Counted from the first letter of the stretch, positions 1 through 10,354 are shown. The stretch: DNA of 64,000 bases from Symbiodinium natans (GCA_905221605.1 CAJNDS010002311.1:303501-367500), one strand, 5' to 3'. Translations and numbers: made by a program. Notes: generated by a model from the sequence alone, not told the origin.

Positions 1-245
1 TAGGGTTTAGGGTGTAGGGTTTTGGGTTTAGGGTTTTCACCATGAACCTGGGTTTATAGTTCTCAGGGGGTGTAAGGGGGGCTTTCAGGAGCTGTTGTTG
101 TTTGGGGGTTTTAGGGTTTGCAGAGGATTTAGGGTCTGACGAGGGCTTTATCAGGTTTAAGATGTCCTATGTTGCCTGTTCTTAACGTGTGCCCCCCTCC
201 CTCTCCGCCCCTCTTCCTGATGTTGGACTTCTCTCCTCTCACTGC

Positions 246-517
246 TCACTGCTCCCTCCATGCATCCAAGGATTTCAATGGGATCCCGTTCTGACGAGCC
301 CATTCAACAAAGCTTGCCGGATATTCATCGCCTCCTTCAGAGGTCATCCACGGAAATAAGGTTTGCAGGCTCCTCATGGTGTCAGCATACTGCCGCAAAA
401 AAGCTTTGCCACGTTTCGCTCCGACGACCCACAGGCCTGAGCCACAAAGGTCCAGTAACAGCACCCTCCACCAAGCTCCGCCAACGCATGCCCGCTGGAG
501 TGAAGGTTTGTCCCCTA
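246..517 (-). CDS. Terminal exon of an unidentified protein (stop at 246-248)
   Basis: The minus strand is open from about 517 to a TGA at 246. It ends with charged, ordinary-looking protein sequence such as GKAFLRQYADTMRSLQTLF followed by GGDEYPASFVEWARQ and a C-terminal WREQ. The upstream edge runs into telomere-like G-rich sequence near 520-545, with a possible AG acceptor in TTAGGGGACAAA. I do not recognise the family. After the stop the sequence is pyrimidine-rich with no further frame, consistent with a 3' end of the array. Confidence 0.55.
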
Positions 518-553
518 AGTCCGAAACCCAAACCCCAAACCCCAGAAACATTC

Positions 554-662
554 CCCAAAGGGTCCATGTAGCTTTTTTAAATATACTTGGGCCCCAAAGT
601 CCTTATATACGAAGTACTCTAAGGCCGAAGTATTCCGATTTAGGTACATGGACCCTTAGGGC
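554..662. mobile_element. TIR element, family F (copy 1)
   Basis: This is an inverted-repeat element with ends CCCAAAGGGTCCATGTA and TACATGGACCCTTAGGG. The interior is AT-rich and folds back on itself (CTTGGGCCC..AAGTCC). Copies occur at 39032-39137, 45173-45280 and 51182-51297, all in gaps between minus-strand exons. A clipped copy near 52613 is joined to a telomeric tract. No coding capacity is seen. Confidence 0.8.
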
Positions 663-810
663 TCTTTCGACTTAAAAGTGGATCCCTCCACATCCCTTGA
701 AACTTGAGGATGCGAGACACTTATGGAACTCAAAGCCATGTGGCCGCACAAGCCGAACTCACACAGCTCCTGAACCTAAACCCCAAACCTTCAACCCTAA
801 TTTAACACTA

Positions 811-885
811 AATAAACAAGTATTTGCTTAAGAACCCCATAAAGATAACAACAATCCCCTTACGACCCTTAAAAGGAAGAATATT
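811..885. mobile_element. TIR element, family J (partial copy)
   Basis: The segment GTATTTGCTTAAGAACCCC matches the left end of the fuller element at 54905-55068, whose ends are CTATTTGCTTAAGAACCCC and GGATTCTTAAGCAAATAATAG. The right end is not seen here. Confidence 0.5.
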
Positions 886-1171
886 CTGATTTTTGGGGTG
901 CCACTCACAAGCCAAAGCCTAAATATCTTGAACAACCAGGTTCAGAGGTCGCTTCCTCATACCGTGCAAGGGTTTAGGGTTTAGGGCTTAGGGTTTAGGG
1001 TTTAGGGTTTGGGGTTTGGGGTTTGGGGTTTGGGGTTTGGGGTTTAGGGTTTAAGGGCACCAACCGCGAAAAACCCTACACCTTGTTTAGCCTCATCTCT
1101 CCATCGCCTTCCACGCTACACCCCCTAAACCCTAGACCCTAGAAGCGGTGCTGGGGGAAGAAGCTGAAGCG

Positions 1172-1252
1172 CACAACAGAAAAGAGAGAGAGAGAGAGAA
1201 AGAGAAACAGAGAGAGAGAGAGAGAGAGAACAAAAAAAAAAAAAAAAAACAT
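1172..1252. repeat. (AG)n microsatellite followed by poly-A
   Basis: GA-rich dinucleotide runs from about 1180 to 1230 are followed by an A-run of about 19 bases. Low-complexity sequence; no gene seen between about 1000 and 1300. Confidence 0.9.
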
Positions 1253-1319
1253 CTCTAAACCCCAGACCCTGGACTGAATGTTTCGGGCTGAACCCCGAAC
1301 CCTAAACCCTCAGTTGTAA

Positions 1320-1410
1320 ATCCAGACCCAACCTTCCGCCTTGAAGCTCCTTCATCCAAGCCACTGGAAAGGCTTTGATCCCACCGCCCGCGGCGCGTTC
1401 CTCGAAGCTA
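1320..1410 (-). CDS. Possible short exon, unidentified
   Basis: The minus strand reads FEERAAGGGIKAFPVAWMK and continues for about 28 codons between telomere-like blocks. This is short, and the GC-rich bases keep other frames open, so confidence is low. Confidence 0.3.
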
Positions 1411-2004
1411 GCAGTTTTTGGGTTTGGGCCTTGCCCTAGACCCTAAACCCTGAGCCCTAAACTTTGGACTGAATTAAGCCTGCATGGCAGCCTCAGCACG
1501 CGAGGATACCCTGGGGAACCAGACCCCCGACCCCCCCACCCGAAACGGAGTGGCCGTCCGAAATGCTTGCGGGTCTCAAGGGAGTAGGGCTTTGCTATCA
1601 TGGGGGCCAAAACCCTTAACAACCCCAACCCTACATACCTAACTAACTGCCCTATCTGCCCATGGGCTCAGGATTCAGGGTGCGGGGGCCTAAAACCCTA
1701 AACCCTAAACCCTAAACCGATGTGGAGACTATGGAAGGGGGGGGGGGGGGGAGTTGATGTCTCATGATAGAGAGTGCATAGTTCAGTGAAGTGTGTAGGG
1801 GCTTAGGCATCAACCACACGCATCTGAACAGCCCGACGAAAAGATGCTTACTTCTTACGGTCCCATCTCAAAATCTGTTCGTTAACATGCCTTAAAGCAT
1901 GGAAGTTCTACAACCCTCGGTGTTTAGGGACCTGGGAACCAAGAAAGGCCTCCTTTTCAGACTTCCGCGAGCTACTTACTAAGTCAAAAGGGCTTCCAAG
2001 TAGG

Positions 2005-2135
2005 GTAGTGACATGGTTCCTTCATGTAGGCCCTTAACTCGGGGAACCCTTATGTTCCCCCGTACGCACCCTACAAAACCCAAGGGCCCACACCTCAGGG
2101 AACCCTCTAACTTGAAAAGGTGCCATGTTCGGGGA
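2005..2135. mobile_element. TIR element, family C (diverged copy)
   Basis: It matches the consensus of family C (GGTCCCTT..TATGGGCCCTTAA ... AAACCCAAGGGCCCATACCTCAGAACCC), seen in cleaner form at 3664-3800, 12712-12813, 43032-43160, 55528-55672 and 61139-61243. It abuts a family B element to the right. Confidence 0.6.
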
Positions 2136-2140
2136 TGTAG

Positions 2141-2316
2141 CTTCCCTTCTTGGTAGTCCAGCAACCATAGTCTAACCAGGGCACCCTTTGTTGGGTTGGT
2201 TATACTATAAGGGAAACCAGAACCAAAAAAAGGGTAAAAGAGAAACCAGAACCAAAAAAAGGGTAAAAGAGAAACCAGAACCAAAAAAAGGGTAAAGGGT
2301 ACCACTGGCTACCAAG
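2141..2316. mobile_element. TIR element, family B, with internal triplication
   Basis: The left end is CTTGGTAGTCCAGCAACC and the right end ACCACTGGCTACCAAG. Inside, a unit of about 30 bp (GAAACCAGAACCAAAAAAAGGGTAAAA) is present three times in tandem, which other copies lack. It lies directly against the exon at 2317-2395 and is probably its intron. Confidence 0.85.
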
Positions 2317-2395
2317 CCTTCGAGACAGACTCAAAGCCAGGGGGCAGTATCGTGAAGCCCTGATTCTCCGGTAGAGCTTCCATGTGAAGCTCCTC
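2317..2395 (-). CDS. Exon, probable axonemal giant protein
   Basis: The minus strand is open and reads LHMEALPENQGFTILPPGFE then SVSKA, ending at the family B element, which supplies a GC 5' splice site (AAG|GCTTGGTAG). Compositionally this is a normal exon. The family is not recognisable from this piece alone. It is the downstream end of the minus-strand exon series that begins near 43.7 kb. Confidence 0.5.
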
Positions 2396-2619
2396 TCAAA
2401 AGATGTGGTCTAGGGGTTGGGGTTTAGGGATTTCGGTTTGGGGTTGAGGGTTTAGGTTTAGGGCGCAATTAGGGTTTAGAGTTTAGGGTATAAAAACATA
2501 AGAGCAAAAACGGTCAAAAAATGGGTCCCCACTGAAGGACCCGGGACCGTTTCAAAAGGGGCTGGTGGAGAATATGTCATGCTACAAAGGCACAACCCTA
2601 AACTCTAAATCCTCTGCAA

Positions 2620-2716
2620 GGTACAGATAGCTGCTGCTTCAGTAGCAGGCTTCGTGACGACCCCTTCCCCTTTAAGTATTCCTCGAAGAACGGGCTGTAG
2701 CACGCGTCACCAACTT
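2620..2716 (-). CDS. Exon, unidentified, same gene series
   Basis: The minus strand reads GDACYSPFFEEYLKGKGSSR followed by SLLLKQQLSV. It is bounded by telomere-like sequence on both sides. The aromatic and charged pattern and the lack of low complexity argue for real coding. Family unknown. Confidence 0.55.
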
Positions 2717-2826
2717 ACGGTTCAAAGCAAGTAAAGGTTTAGGGTTTGGTGTTTAGGGTTTAGGGTTTAGGGTTTAGGGTTGATAAAAACAGCTAAAACT
2801 AGAAAACTAGCCCTCAGCGTTGTACT

Positions 2827-2896
2827 ACCAGGTCTCCTGCACACCGTCTTCCACCGCGAGGTTCGTGATCACCAGCGGCCTACCCACGGCTTCAAG
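2827..2896 (-). CDS. Exon, unidentified, same gene series
   Basis: The minus strand reads LEAVGRPLVITNLAVEDGVQ then ETW. The alternating hydrophobic pattern is compatible with a beta-sandwich (ASH-like) segment, but the piece is too short to assign. Confidence 0.45.
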
Positions 2897-3497
2897 ATTA
2901 AGGGTTAGAGCTCTCAGCCCTACACCTCTCTAGTATGATACTATTTTCCCCACCTTTCCAAGAGTGCTCCCCAAACCTGAGGGTAGAAACTCCGGGGTTA
3001 ACGGCAGAACTCATTCATTCAATTCATCGGGATCCCCTGCCACTACTTCGAAACCCCCATCCCAGGAAACATTGAAGATGCCCTAAACACAACATTCCTG
3101 AATGAGCTGCGCGTGAACTGAAGTAACGACATGTGCTGTACCTATCGGGCCGTCCAGTAATCTGCAACAAAAAAAGGTGTCCTTGTGGCCTTAGATGACC
3201 AAGCCCTAAACAATAAACCCTAAACCCTAGTAAAACCTTGCAAGAGAACCTGAACCCCAAAAATTGGAATACGGGTATTGCTGGGCCTCCTGGTGCTTTG
3301 ATGGCCTAGAGTTTGTTGAGAAGCGAAGACAAAGCAACGAAACCCCCGAACCCCAGATACGGACCTCGCCTGAACCCTGAACCCTGCCGTGGGTTTCGGG
3401 TTTAGGGAGTAGGGTTTAGGGTCCTAAACCCTGCAGTAGGGCTTCGGATTTGGGGTTGGGGGGCGGGGGAGGGGGTTTAGGGTCTTGCGGATATAGG

Positions 3498-3601
3498 GCC
3501 AGCTCTACCACTGGTGGCTCTTGTCTGCGGGCCCGAAAGTGGGTGATCGTTTCAACAGGACCCACACAGAGGCTCATCAAATCCGAGAATTTGCGGGGTC
3601 C
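3498..3601 (-). CDS. Exon, unidentified, same gene series
   Basis: The minus strand is open across the whole island between two telomere-like tracts. It reads GPRKFSDLMSLCVGPVETIT then HFRARRQEPPVVELA. Confidence 0.45.
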
Positions 3602-3663
3602 AAAACCCTAAACCCTAAACCCTAAGCCCTAAACCCTAGCCCTAAACCCTAAACTCTGGGGTA

Positions 3664-3800
3664 GTTTAATGGTCCCTTAATATGGGCCCTTAACAAGAGA
3701 CCCCTTATATACCCCTTAATTATATACCCTATAAAACCCAAGGGCCCATACCTCAGAACCCTTTCAAGAAGGTAAGGGACCATATGAAGGGACCGTGTAC
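3664..3800. mobile_element. TIR element, family C
   Basis: The ends are GGTCCCTTAATATGGGCCC and its approximate complement GGGACCATATGAAGGGACC, with the conserved interior AAACCCAAGGGCCCATACC. Telomeric tracts lie on both sides. Confidence 0.8.
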
Positions 3801-3940
3801 CCCAAACCCTAAACCCTAAACCCTAAACCCTAAACCCTAAACCCTAAACCCTAAAACCCTAAACCCTAAACCCTAAACCCTAAACCCTAAACCCCAGCGT
3901 CTTCGGACCCTAGGATTGTCCCCCCCCAAGCTGGGCACCT

Positions 3941-4018
3941 GAGTGCTCGCTGCCCGGCGGTCACGTCGCCGAAGTCGAGCACGGCTGGCTGCATGGCTAA
4001 GACGCTGGGCAGCACACC
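3941..4018 (-). CDS. Exon with HYDIN/ASH-type domain start
   Basis: The minus strand reads VLAMQPAVLDFGDVTAGQRA. The pattern PxVLDFGxVxxGxxA is the first strand pair of the immunoglobulin-like ASH/HYDIN domain found in axonemal central-pair proteins. Likely bounds are an AG acceptor (CTGAG|GTGTGC) and a GT donor (CTCAG|GTGCCC). Same gene series as the other minus-strand exons; whether it is the same gene cannot be told. Confidence 0.55.
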
Positions 4019-4355
4019 TCAGACGTGTGGTTTAGGGTTTAGGGTTTAGGGTTTGGCGTTTGGGGTTTCGGGTTTAGGGGCTCTAGGGTTTCTAAGCTTG
4101 TAGGGTTTAGAGTTTACCGACTGGTTCTGAGTAAGTAGTGAGGGAATGATGTACCCGGTATAATCCCTTGGAGGGTAGATACAAGGTACGTTCTTGTCTT
4201 GCCAGCACGCTTCAGAAGTAGGGTTTGGGGCTTTAGGGATTTTGGGTTTAGGGTTTGAGGGTTTTAGGGCTCTTGGGTTTTAGGGATTTGGAGTTTTAGG
4301 GTTTGGGGAGCAGGGTTTTTAAGATGTAGGCGGGTTAGGGTTTTAGGGTCTAGGG

Positions 4356-4470
4356 CTTATCTACTGGTTCTTTGTCGGGAATAAGGGAACGAGGTACCCT
4401 ATATAATCCCTGAAAGGGTGTTTACAGGGGGATAGAAGGTACCTAAATCCCTCAGTCCCCACCAAGAACG
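4356..4470. mobile_element. TIR element, family L
   Basis: The left end TACTGGTTCTTTGTCGGGAA and the right part CCTCAGTCCCCACCAAGAACGAG are inverted relatives. Related pieces occur at 4130-4200, 15544-15600, 15657-15710, 31880-31958 and around 49310-49460. A clipped left end at 6182-6212 runs straight into the telomeric tract at 6214. Confidence 0.6.
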
Positions 4471-4729
4471 AGCAGGTGCTTTGGGACGTATGAGGTGGAC
4501 CCGTGTGCCTGCATTCCTGTATTCCAGCTTTTTACCTTCCTTCCAGATACCTACTAACCTACTATTTTTGCTGAGGTTTCGTTGTTGGGGGTGGGTGGAT
4601 GGGGTGGGTTTAGGGTTTAGAGTGCGGATAGAAATGGTGGAGGGGGAGGAAGCTTGCACCAGAGCCAAACATCTTAACCCTCGAGCCTTAAGCCTCGACC
4701 TAGAAGGATCAAGCATGAGTTTTCAACCG

Positions 4730-4917
4730 TTTACAGCCAGACGAGACGCTACGTATGTCTTACAGTAGCGATCCGAATCACCCACCCTGCTGAAGCTGTT
4801 AAGCGCCTGAAATGCAAAAACGCTAACACTTCAAACGTGTTTGGCCCGTGCCTGCTAGCCAGGGCGCAGGTATTGATACCGAGGTAGCAAAACTGATCTC
4901 GGCCATCGCGGAATCCC
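4730..4917 (-). CDS. Two probable exons split by a 61-nt GC-AG intron
   Basis: The minus strand reads MAEISFATSVSIP up to 4868. It then resumes in the same frame at 4806 as ALNSFSRVGDSDRYCKTYVA if 4867-4807 is removed. That intron would begin GCGCCCTG and be followed by GCGCTTAA, a perfect 4-bp direct repeat with AG|G at the acceptor, the same architecture as in the ankyrin gene. The plus strand also has a good-looking frame (RITHPAEAVKRLKCKNANTS), but it shifts frame near 4866. I prefer the minus reading. Confidence 0.4.
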
Positions 4918-5068
4918 CTCAGCGGTCAGGGGTAGGCTTGAGGATTTGGCGCTTAACCGCTACACCCGAAAACCCTGAAACCCTCAGACCCTAAACCACT
5001 AAACCCCTAAAACCCCAAACCACTAAACCCCTAAACCCTAAACCCTATAAACCGGGCCCTCAACTAAG

Positions 5069-5441
5069 GCAACCTCAGCGTTCGGATTTTATTTCGGGAC
5101 AACCCGGCGCGGCTCGATAGATTGTGTGGCACCTTGGTAAGGCTCAGCCCCCTACGCGCCAGACTGTGGCAGAGCCCTACAGGCTTCGCACCTGGCCTTA
5201 GCTAGTTCATGGTTGGGATAAACATATTTTTAAGGGTACTTAAACCCATTGAGGAATATAAATTAAATTTGTATTATTAACAATAATACAAAGTTAAATG
5301 TATATTCCTTATTGGGTTTAAGTACCCTTAAAATCTAACATGGTGACACAGCTACTAGAAGGCACAGGGCCGGACGAGGACCTGCGTCTAGAGCTGGAGT
5401 CTGGAGTTCGACGGCTGGGAAAGGGCGACGTCTTCTGCTGA
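5069..5441. CDS. Coding-like pair of islands, strand unresolved
   Basis: On plus, 5069-5194 reads NLSVRILFRDNPARLDRLCG and joins in frame to 5362-5441 (TGPDEDLRLELESGVRRLGK, then a TGA at 5439) across the family I element. On minus, 5360-5440 reads RPFPAVELQTPALDAGPRPA, which also fits the array. The acceptor/donor direct repeats are weak in both readings (about 2-3 of 4 bases). Confidence 0.3.
5201..5345. mobile_element. TIR element, family I
   Basis: Long AT-rich foldback: TAAGGGTACTTAAACCCA ... TGGGTTTAAGTACCCTTA, with an almost perfect inner palindrome around TTAACAATAATAC. The outer left end is TAGTTCATGGTTGGGAT. A shorter relative is at 32343-32442. Confidence 0.85.
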
Positions 5442-5971
5442 TGTACCCACCGTGTGTTGGATCACCAAACACCCTAAACCCTAAACCCTAAACCCTAACC
5501 CTTTGACACCACGTGGGACGCCCGAAGCTTGGTGGCTGCGAATGTCGGAAGAAGGGTCAAGCCGCGGTTTTTTTGGGCAGATCGTGTTTTCCCCTTGGAA
5601 GTCACCTGGTGCAGCTTCCGGCGCCTGCTCAGTGAGGTGAAGCCCTGAAACCCTAAAAACCATAAAACCCATAAAACCCACCAAACCCTAAACCCTAAAC
5701 CCGAACGACTAAAACCCTAAACCCCTACACCCCCTAAAACCCTGAACCTCTAAAACCCTCCCTACACCCGCAAAACCCCAAAACCTCGAAACCCTAAAAC
5801 CCCCAAGGCCCTAAAACCTAAACCCTAAAACCCTTACAAACCCTAAAACCCTAAACCCTAAGGGGTTTGCCTAAGGGGTTTCCGGGGCTTAGAGTTCTCA
5901 CGTCTATGCCCTCTGCCTCGGTTTGGAGAGGAAGAGGCGGGGTTTAGGGTTTAGTGTCTAAGGTGTCTTTG

Positions 5972-6068
5972 TTGCTGAGCTCATAAGCACCGAACATGTG
6001 TACACTTTTAGTTTTGTAGAGATTATGGTGTCCCAAAAAGTGTAAAGTGTACTCACTCAGCTACTGAG
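5972..6068. mobile_element. TIR element, family A (copy 1)
   Basis: The left end is TTGCTGAGCTCATAAGC and the right end TGTACTCACTCAGCTAC. The interior GTGTACACTTTTAGTTTTGT is shared with copies at 6426-6530, 8211-8314, 43954-44122 (interrupted) and, diverged, in ankyrin intron 4. Confidence 0.85.
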
Positions 6069-6425
6069 GTGTAGGGTTTAAGGTTAAAGGTTTAGGGTTT
6101 CGGGTTTACGGTTTGGGGATTGGCAGTCTTGAGCCCATGCCTTCGCTGTAACGGGCTTAGGAGTTGAGGGCTCTTGCCTACAGGTTCTTTGTCGGGATTG
6201 AGAGAAATGTGTGCCCTAAACCCTAAACCCTAAACCCTAAACCCTAAACCCTAAACCCTAAACCCTAAACCCTAAACCCTAAACCCTAAACCCTAAACCC
6301 TAAACCCTAAACCCTAAACCCTAAACCCTAAACCCTACACACGCGCTCTCCCAGAATACCCAAACGCAAAGTGCGGTTCAAATTCACATCCCCGCCTCCT
6401 CTGCTTTGACCCCCTGCAACATAAG

Positions 6426-6530
6426 CTTAGTTGCTGAGTTCATAAGCCCCCAAAAAAGTGTACACTTTTAGTTCTATAGGGGATTCTAGTATCCCAAACA
6501 AGTGTAAAGTGTGCTCACTCAGCTACTAAG
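6426..6530. mobile_element. TIR element, family A (copy 2, cleanest)
   Basis: Complete copy bounded by CTTAGTTGCTGAGT and ACTCAGCTACTAAG, so both termini offer the CTTAG/CTAAG ends expected to provide splice-site AG. Confidence 0.9.
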
Positions 6531-7136
6531 ATATGGGCCCTTAAAAGGAGACTCATTATGCACCCCTTATACACACAATAAAACCCTAGGGCCCATACCT
6601 GAGAACCCTTTCAAGAAGGTAAAGTGTGCTCACTCAGCTACTAAGTAGGGGGGGATTGCTGGCGGTTTGGGATTCGTGTTATGAGGGTTTAGGCATCAGG
6701 GTCTGGCGAGGAGGCTTGGGGTGAGGGAAAAAGATGCCTCCCTAAACCCTAAACCCTAAACCCTAAACCCTAAACCCTAAACCCTAAACCCTAAACCCTA
6801 AACCCTAATCCAGCCCGAAACAAAGAACCCGGCAGTATAGCGCAGCCTTGGGCTGCCAAAACCCCACCCCTTGAAGAACCCTAAACCGTGAACCTCAAAC
6901 CCTAAAAGAGCTTCAACCTTTAAATCCTGAGCCTTAAGCATTACAACTTAATAAACCTGACCCATATGCCCTAAACCCTAAACCCTGAATCTTAACGCCT
7001 AAACTCTGTACACCCTGAACCCTGAACCTCTAAACCCTAAACCCTAAACCCTAAACCCTAAACCCTAAACCCTAAACCCTAAACCCTAAACCCTAAACCC
7101 TAAACCCTAAACCCCAAACCCCAAACCCTAACCTGC

Positions 7137-7212
7137 AGCCTGGTGGCTGCGAAGCCGGCTTGAAGCAGATCGGAAGACGCCAGGACCCGTGCACGGTGCC
7201 CTGCAGACACTT
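7137..7212. CDS. Short exon-like island, strand unresolved
   Basis: Minus reads GTVHGSWRLPICFKPASQPP, which resembles the closing strands of an ASH/HYDIN domain and fits the array direction. Plus reads LQPGGCEAGLKQIGRRQDPC. Both are open between telomeric tracts. I favour minus. Confidence 0.35.
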
Positions 7213-8210
7213 TGAACCCTAAACCCCTCAAATGCAACTGTGCCTAAACCCTAAACCCTAAACCCTAAACCCTAAACCCTAAACCCTAAACCCTAAACCC
7301 TAAACCCTAAACCCTAAAATCCTACACCCTCCTATGCCCTAGAAGCCCAAACCCTAGAGCCTCAACTCCCCCACCGAAAAGGCATAAGTAGCACGGGAGG
7401 TCTTAGGTGTCGGACTCTGCTTAATTTTAACTTTTGTTTATTATTATATTTTTGTTATGTGATTATTATTATATTATTATCATTATCTGTATTATTGTTA
7501 GTTTTTTTGGGGGGAGGGGGTGGGTTGCGGGTGGCAGGGGCTTAAAGGGGGCTTAGGGTTTCAGAACAGTTTCAAGGGGGTCGTGGTTTAGGACTGTGCC
7601 GGGTTTTTGGTTGGGGTTCAACAGGCAGTCTAAAACATCCAGCCCCACGCCTCGCAAACCCTCACAAACCGAACAAAAAAATCGGTTAACCTGTCGTATA
7701 TGTAGTAGGAATCTATATAGCCAAAAAGGTTCAATGATACCTAACCTAGTCCCTATGCAGTACTCTGAAACAGGGCAACTAGATAGTCTATGGAACACAT
7801 TTACTCATTCACAGACACTGAGAAACACCTTAGGGACCAAGTGAACCTTGAAAGGGTTTATGGTTCATGTACCTTAATAAGAATTATAGTAGTAGAGGTT
7901 ACCCTAAACCCTCAACCCCTAAAGTCCACAGCCTAAAAATTAAACTATCCCTAAACCCTTGATAGGAATTGTAGTACGCTAGAACCCTAAACCCTAAACC
8001 CTAAACCCTAAACCCTGACCCCAAATTTAGAGTTCAGTTGGTCCCTAGGCTGCTTGCAACAACCTCTACCAGACAGCAAGGTGACTCTGACAAGCCTGCA
8101 TGTTGCCAAAAATATGGCTTGGGGTTCGGGTTTAGGGTTTAGGGTTTAGGGTTTAGGGTTTAGGATTTAGGTTTAGGGTTTAGGGTTGCAAAAAATATGG
8201 CTTAGGGTTC

Positions 8211-8314
8211 CTTAGTTGCTGAGTTCATAAGCCCCAAAAAAGCGTACGCTTTCAGTTCTATAGGGGATTATAGTATCCCAACAAGTGTACAGTGTGCCCA
8301 CTGAGCTACTGAGG
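8211..8314. mobile_element. TIR element, family A (copy 3)
   Basis: CTTAGTTGCTGAGTTCATAA to CCACTGAGCTACTGAGG, with the standard interior. Telomere-like sequence flanks both sides. Confidence 0.85.
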
Positions 8315-8429
8315 TATGGGTGTAGAATTTAGGGTTATAGGGTTTAGGGTTGCTACAATATGGATTAGGGATGTTTAGGGTTTAGGGATGTTTAGGGGTT
8401 TAGGGCTTTAGGGGTTTAGGGTTTGGGGT

Positions 8430-8520
8430 ACTACCGACATGCATCTTCGCGAGCAGTTGGCCTCCGCTTCCCATCGCCGGCCGCCGTGCTCGCGGATGTC
8501 TTCAATCTGGTGACGCCTGG
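8430..8520. CDS. Exon-like island, strand unresolved
   Basis: It is GC-rich and open in several frames (plus: AVGLRFPSPAAVLADVFNLV; minus: an Arg-rich frame). It lies between G-rich telomere-like tracts. Confidence 0.25.
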
Positions 8521-9299
8521 GGTTTAGGGTTTGGGGTTTAGGGTTTGGGGTTTAGGGTTTAGGGGTTTAAGGTGTGCAGCCGTCCTTAAAAAAACTTGAC
8601 CACAAGTGGACCTTGTCTAGGCGCCTAGGTGCCAAGAGCTCCCTGCAGACTCTGGTTCGGGGGGGCTCGCGGGTCTTATTTGGGTTTAGGGTTTAGGGTT
8701 TAGGGTTTAGGGTTTAGGGTTTAGGGTTTAGGGTTTAGGGTTTAGGGTTTATGTCAAGCGAGTGGCGAGTACTCCTCAGCATCCATAGCGCCGGGGTTTT
8801 CCTGCAACATAATTAGGTAGGGACTGGTATCTGCATACCTGGGATGGACCTTCCAGGCATTGATAGGGTTTAGGGTTTAGGGTTTAGGGTTTAGGGTTTA
8901 GGGTTTAGGGTTTAGGGTTTAGGGTTTAGGACCCGAAATACATCCGACCTCTATGCCTCTATGCACTAGATGCGCAGCTAAATTCCGACTTCGGCAATTG
9001 GCAAATAGAGTTCGACACACAAACACACCCCCGGGAAGGGGGTCATATCTACCTGCGGAAACAAAAACAACTACCGTTTAGGGTTTAGGGTTTAGGGCTT
9101 AGGGTTTAGGGTTTAGGGCTACCTCAAAGTCCTATCATGGGGCTTGCTAGTGCAACCTCATGGCAAGAAAGTGGATCTGGGATTCCTTCGCCCTGCAAAA
9201 CTACACCTCTTGGCTGCACGTAGGAGGGTAGCAATAAATTGCAATTTTTAGCTGCCTTACCAGGAAGCTCAATAAGCCCAAAAAAGGCTGAGGATCTAA

Positions 9300-9411
9300 A
9301 GTTACAGTATGATAAGGGCACCCTTTTTTGGGTTGGTTACCTTATGTTGCTTTCTAAGGGAACCTTGAACCCCAAAAAAGGGAACAAGGGGCACCACTGG
9401 GCTACCAAGAT
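9300..9411. mobile_element. TIR element, family B
   Basis: The interior GATAAGGGCACCCTTTTTTG and the right end ACCACTGGGCTACCAAG match the family. The left TIR is eroded. Confidence 0.75.
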
Positions 9412-9636
9412 TACAACTCTCATGCGCGTGCCACGTCCTCATCTGCCGGTGCAGCCTCCCCGTCTGGGGGTGCTGCCGCGCCATCCTCGCCATCAGTTCC
9501 AGGTAACTACCCTGATAAGGGTTTAGGGTTTAGGGTTTAAGGTTTAAGGGTTTAGGTCTAGTCACGGGGCACGGCTTTCGGTTCGGTTTAGCGTTGAAGT
9601 GTTCAGAGCTTAACATAGGACCCAGGGTTTAGGGTT

Positions 9637-9822
9637 TCAAGGTTTAGTACTTGTTAACCAAGTATACCTGTACTTCTAACCCCCTTATGAGCCCCCTACG
9701 TGCCCTAACATGGTTATGAGTACAGTTGTAAGCACAGTAAACCTAAACCCTAAACCCTAAACCCTATTATAAGTACAGATAAAAGTGGTTATTCAGTACG
9801 ATGAACCTCCAAGCAGGTTTCG
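9637..9822. mobile_element. TIR element, family H, split by telomeric repeats
   Basis: The left half (GTACTTGTTAACCAAGTATA) and right half (TTATAAGTACAG..GATGAACCTCC) match the intact copy at 35001-35118. Between them sit four CCCTAAA-type units (about 9742-9766) that the intact copy lacks. Confidence 0.7.
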
Positions 9823-9897
9823 GTATCACTTTGAGGACGAGGTGGGAATTCGACTCGATGAGGCGCAGGCTAGGACTGCTCTCAACTCGCGCCCCCA
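9805..9897. CDS. Exon-like island, strand unresolved
   Basis: Plus reads RFRYHFEDEVGIRLDEAQAR directly after an AG acceptor-like end of the family H element. Minus reads ARVESSPSLRLIESNSHLVL. Either could be real; the array direction favours minus. Confidence 0.3.
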
Positions 9898-10126
9898 CCC
9901 GAAACTCAAAGCCCCCAAACCCTCAACCTCCCCCCAACCCTAAGCCCTCCACCCCTCTAGCCCTAAACCCTAAACCCTAAACCCTAAACCCTAAACCCTA
10001 AACCCTAAACACTAAACCCTGAACCCTGAACCCTGAACCCTAACCCTAACCTAAACCCTAAACCCTAAACCCTAAACCCTAAACCCTAAACCCCAAACCC
10101 TAAACCCTCCCCCCGCGGGGGGCTGC

Positions 10127-10192
10127 TCATGCCTCTGGCTCCGCCGGCTTCTCCTCCGCAGGCATCTTGAGGAGATCGACATACTCCTGCGG
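10127..10192 (-). CDS. C-terminal exon with stop codon
   Basis: Twenty-two codons on minus: PQEYVDLLKMPAEEKPAEPE, A, then TGA at 10127-10129. The acidic/Pro/Ala-rich end is typical of a natural C-terminus. It could equally be an internal exon whose donor precedes the stop. Confidence 0.6.
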   Translation of the reverse strand, partial: PQEYVDLLKMPAEEKPAEPEA

Positions 10193-10354
10193 TTTAGGGT
10201 TTAGGGTTTAGGGTTTAGGATTTGGGGTTTAGGGTTTAGGGTTTAGGGCGTTTTGGGGGCGTGAGCCTGTGCAGTGGAGACAAAAAAGAAACAGACAAGA
10301 AACGGAATGAATATCTGAGCTTGGTAAGAATATTTTGAAACCATGACTACACAT

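Larger units (their letters stand above)
5450..7125. other. Stretch with no convincing exon
   Basis: It consists of degenerate CCCTAAA text (5640-5870), telomeric tracts (6214-6336, 6743-6810, 7037-7115), two full family A elements (5972-6068, 6426-6530), a family C remnant (6534-6619) and a family A right end (6618-6644). One weak open frame on minus at 5500-5640 has no recognisable content. Confidence 0.6.

Noticed and set aside
1-130. Window start as a true chromosome end
   Set aside because: The TTTAGGG text here is degenerate and mixed with other sequence, and equally telomere-like tracts occur every few hundred bases throughout.
4863-5441. A plus-strand three-exon gene (GIDTEVAKLISAIAES ... 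ELESGVRRLGKGDVFC)
   Set aside because: The plus frame shifts at about 4866 and the direct repeats at its junctions are weak. The minus strand gives an equally good reading with a perfect GCGC junction and fits the direction of the array. Left as unresolved.
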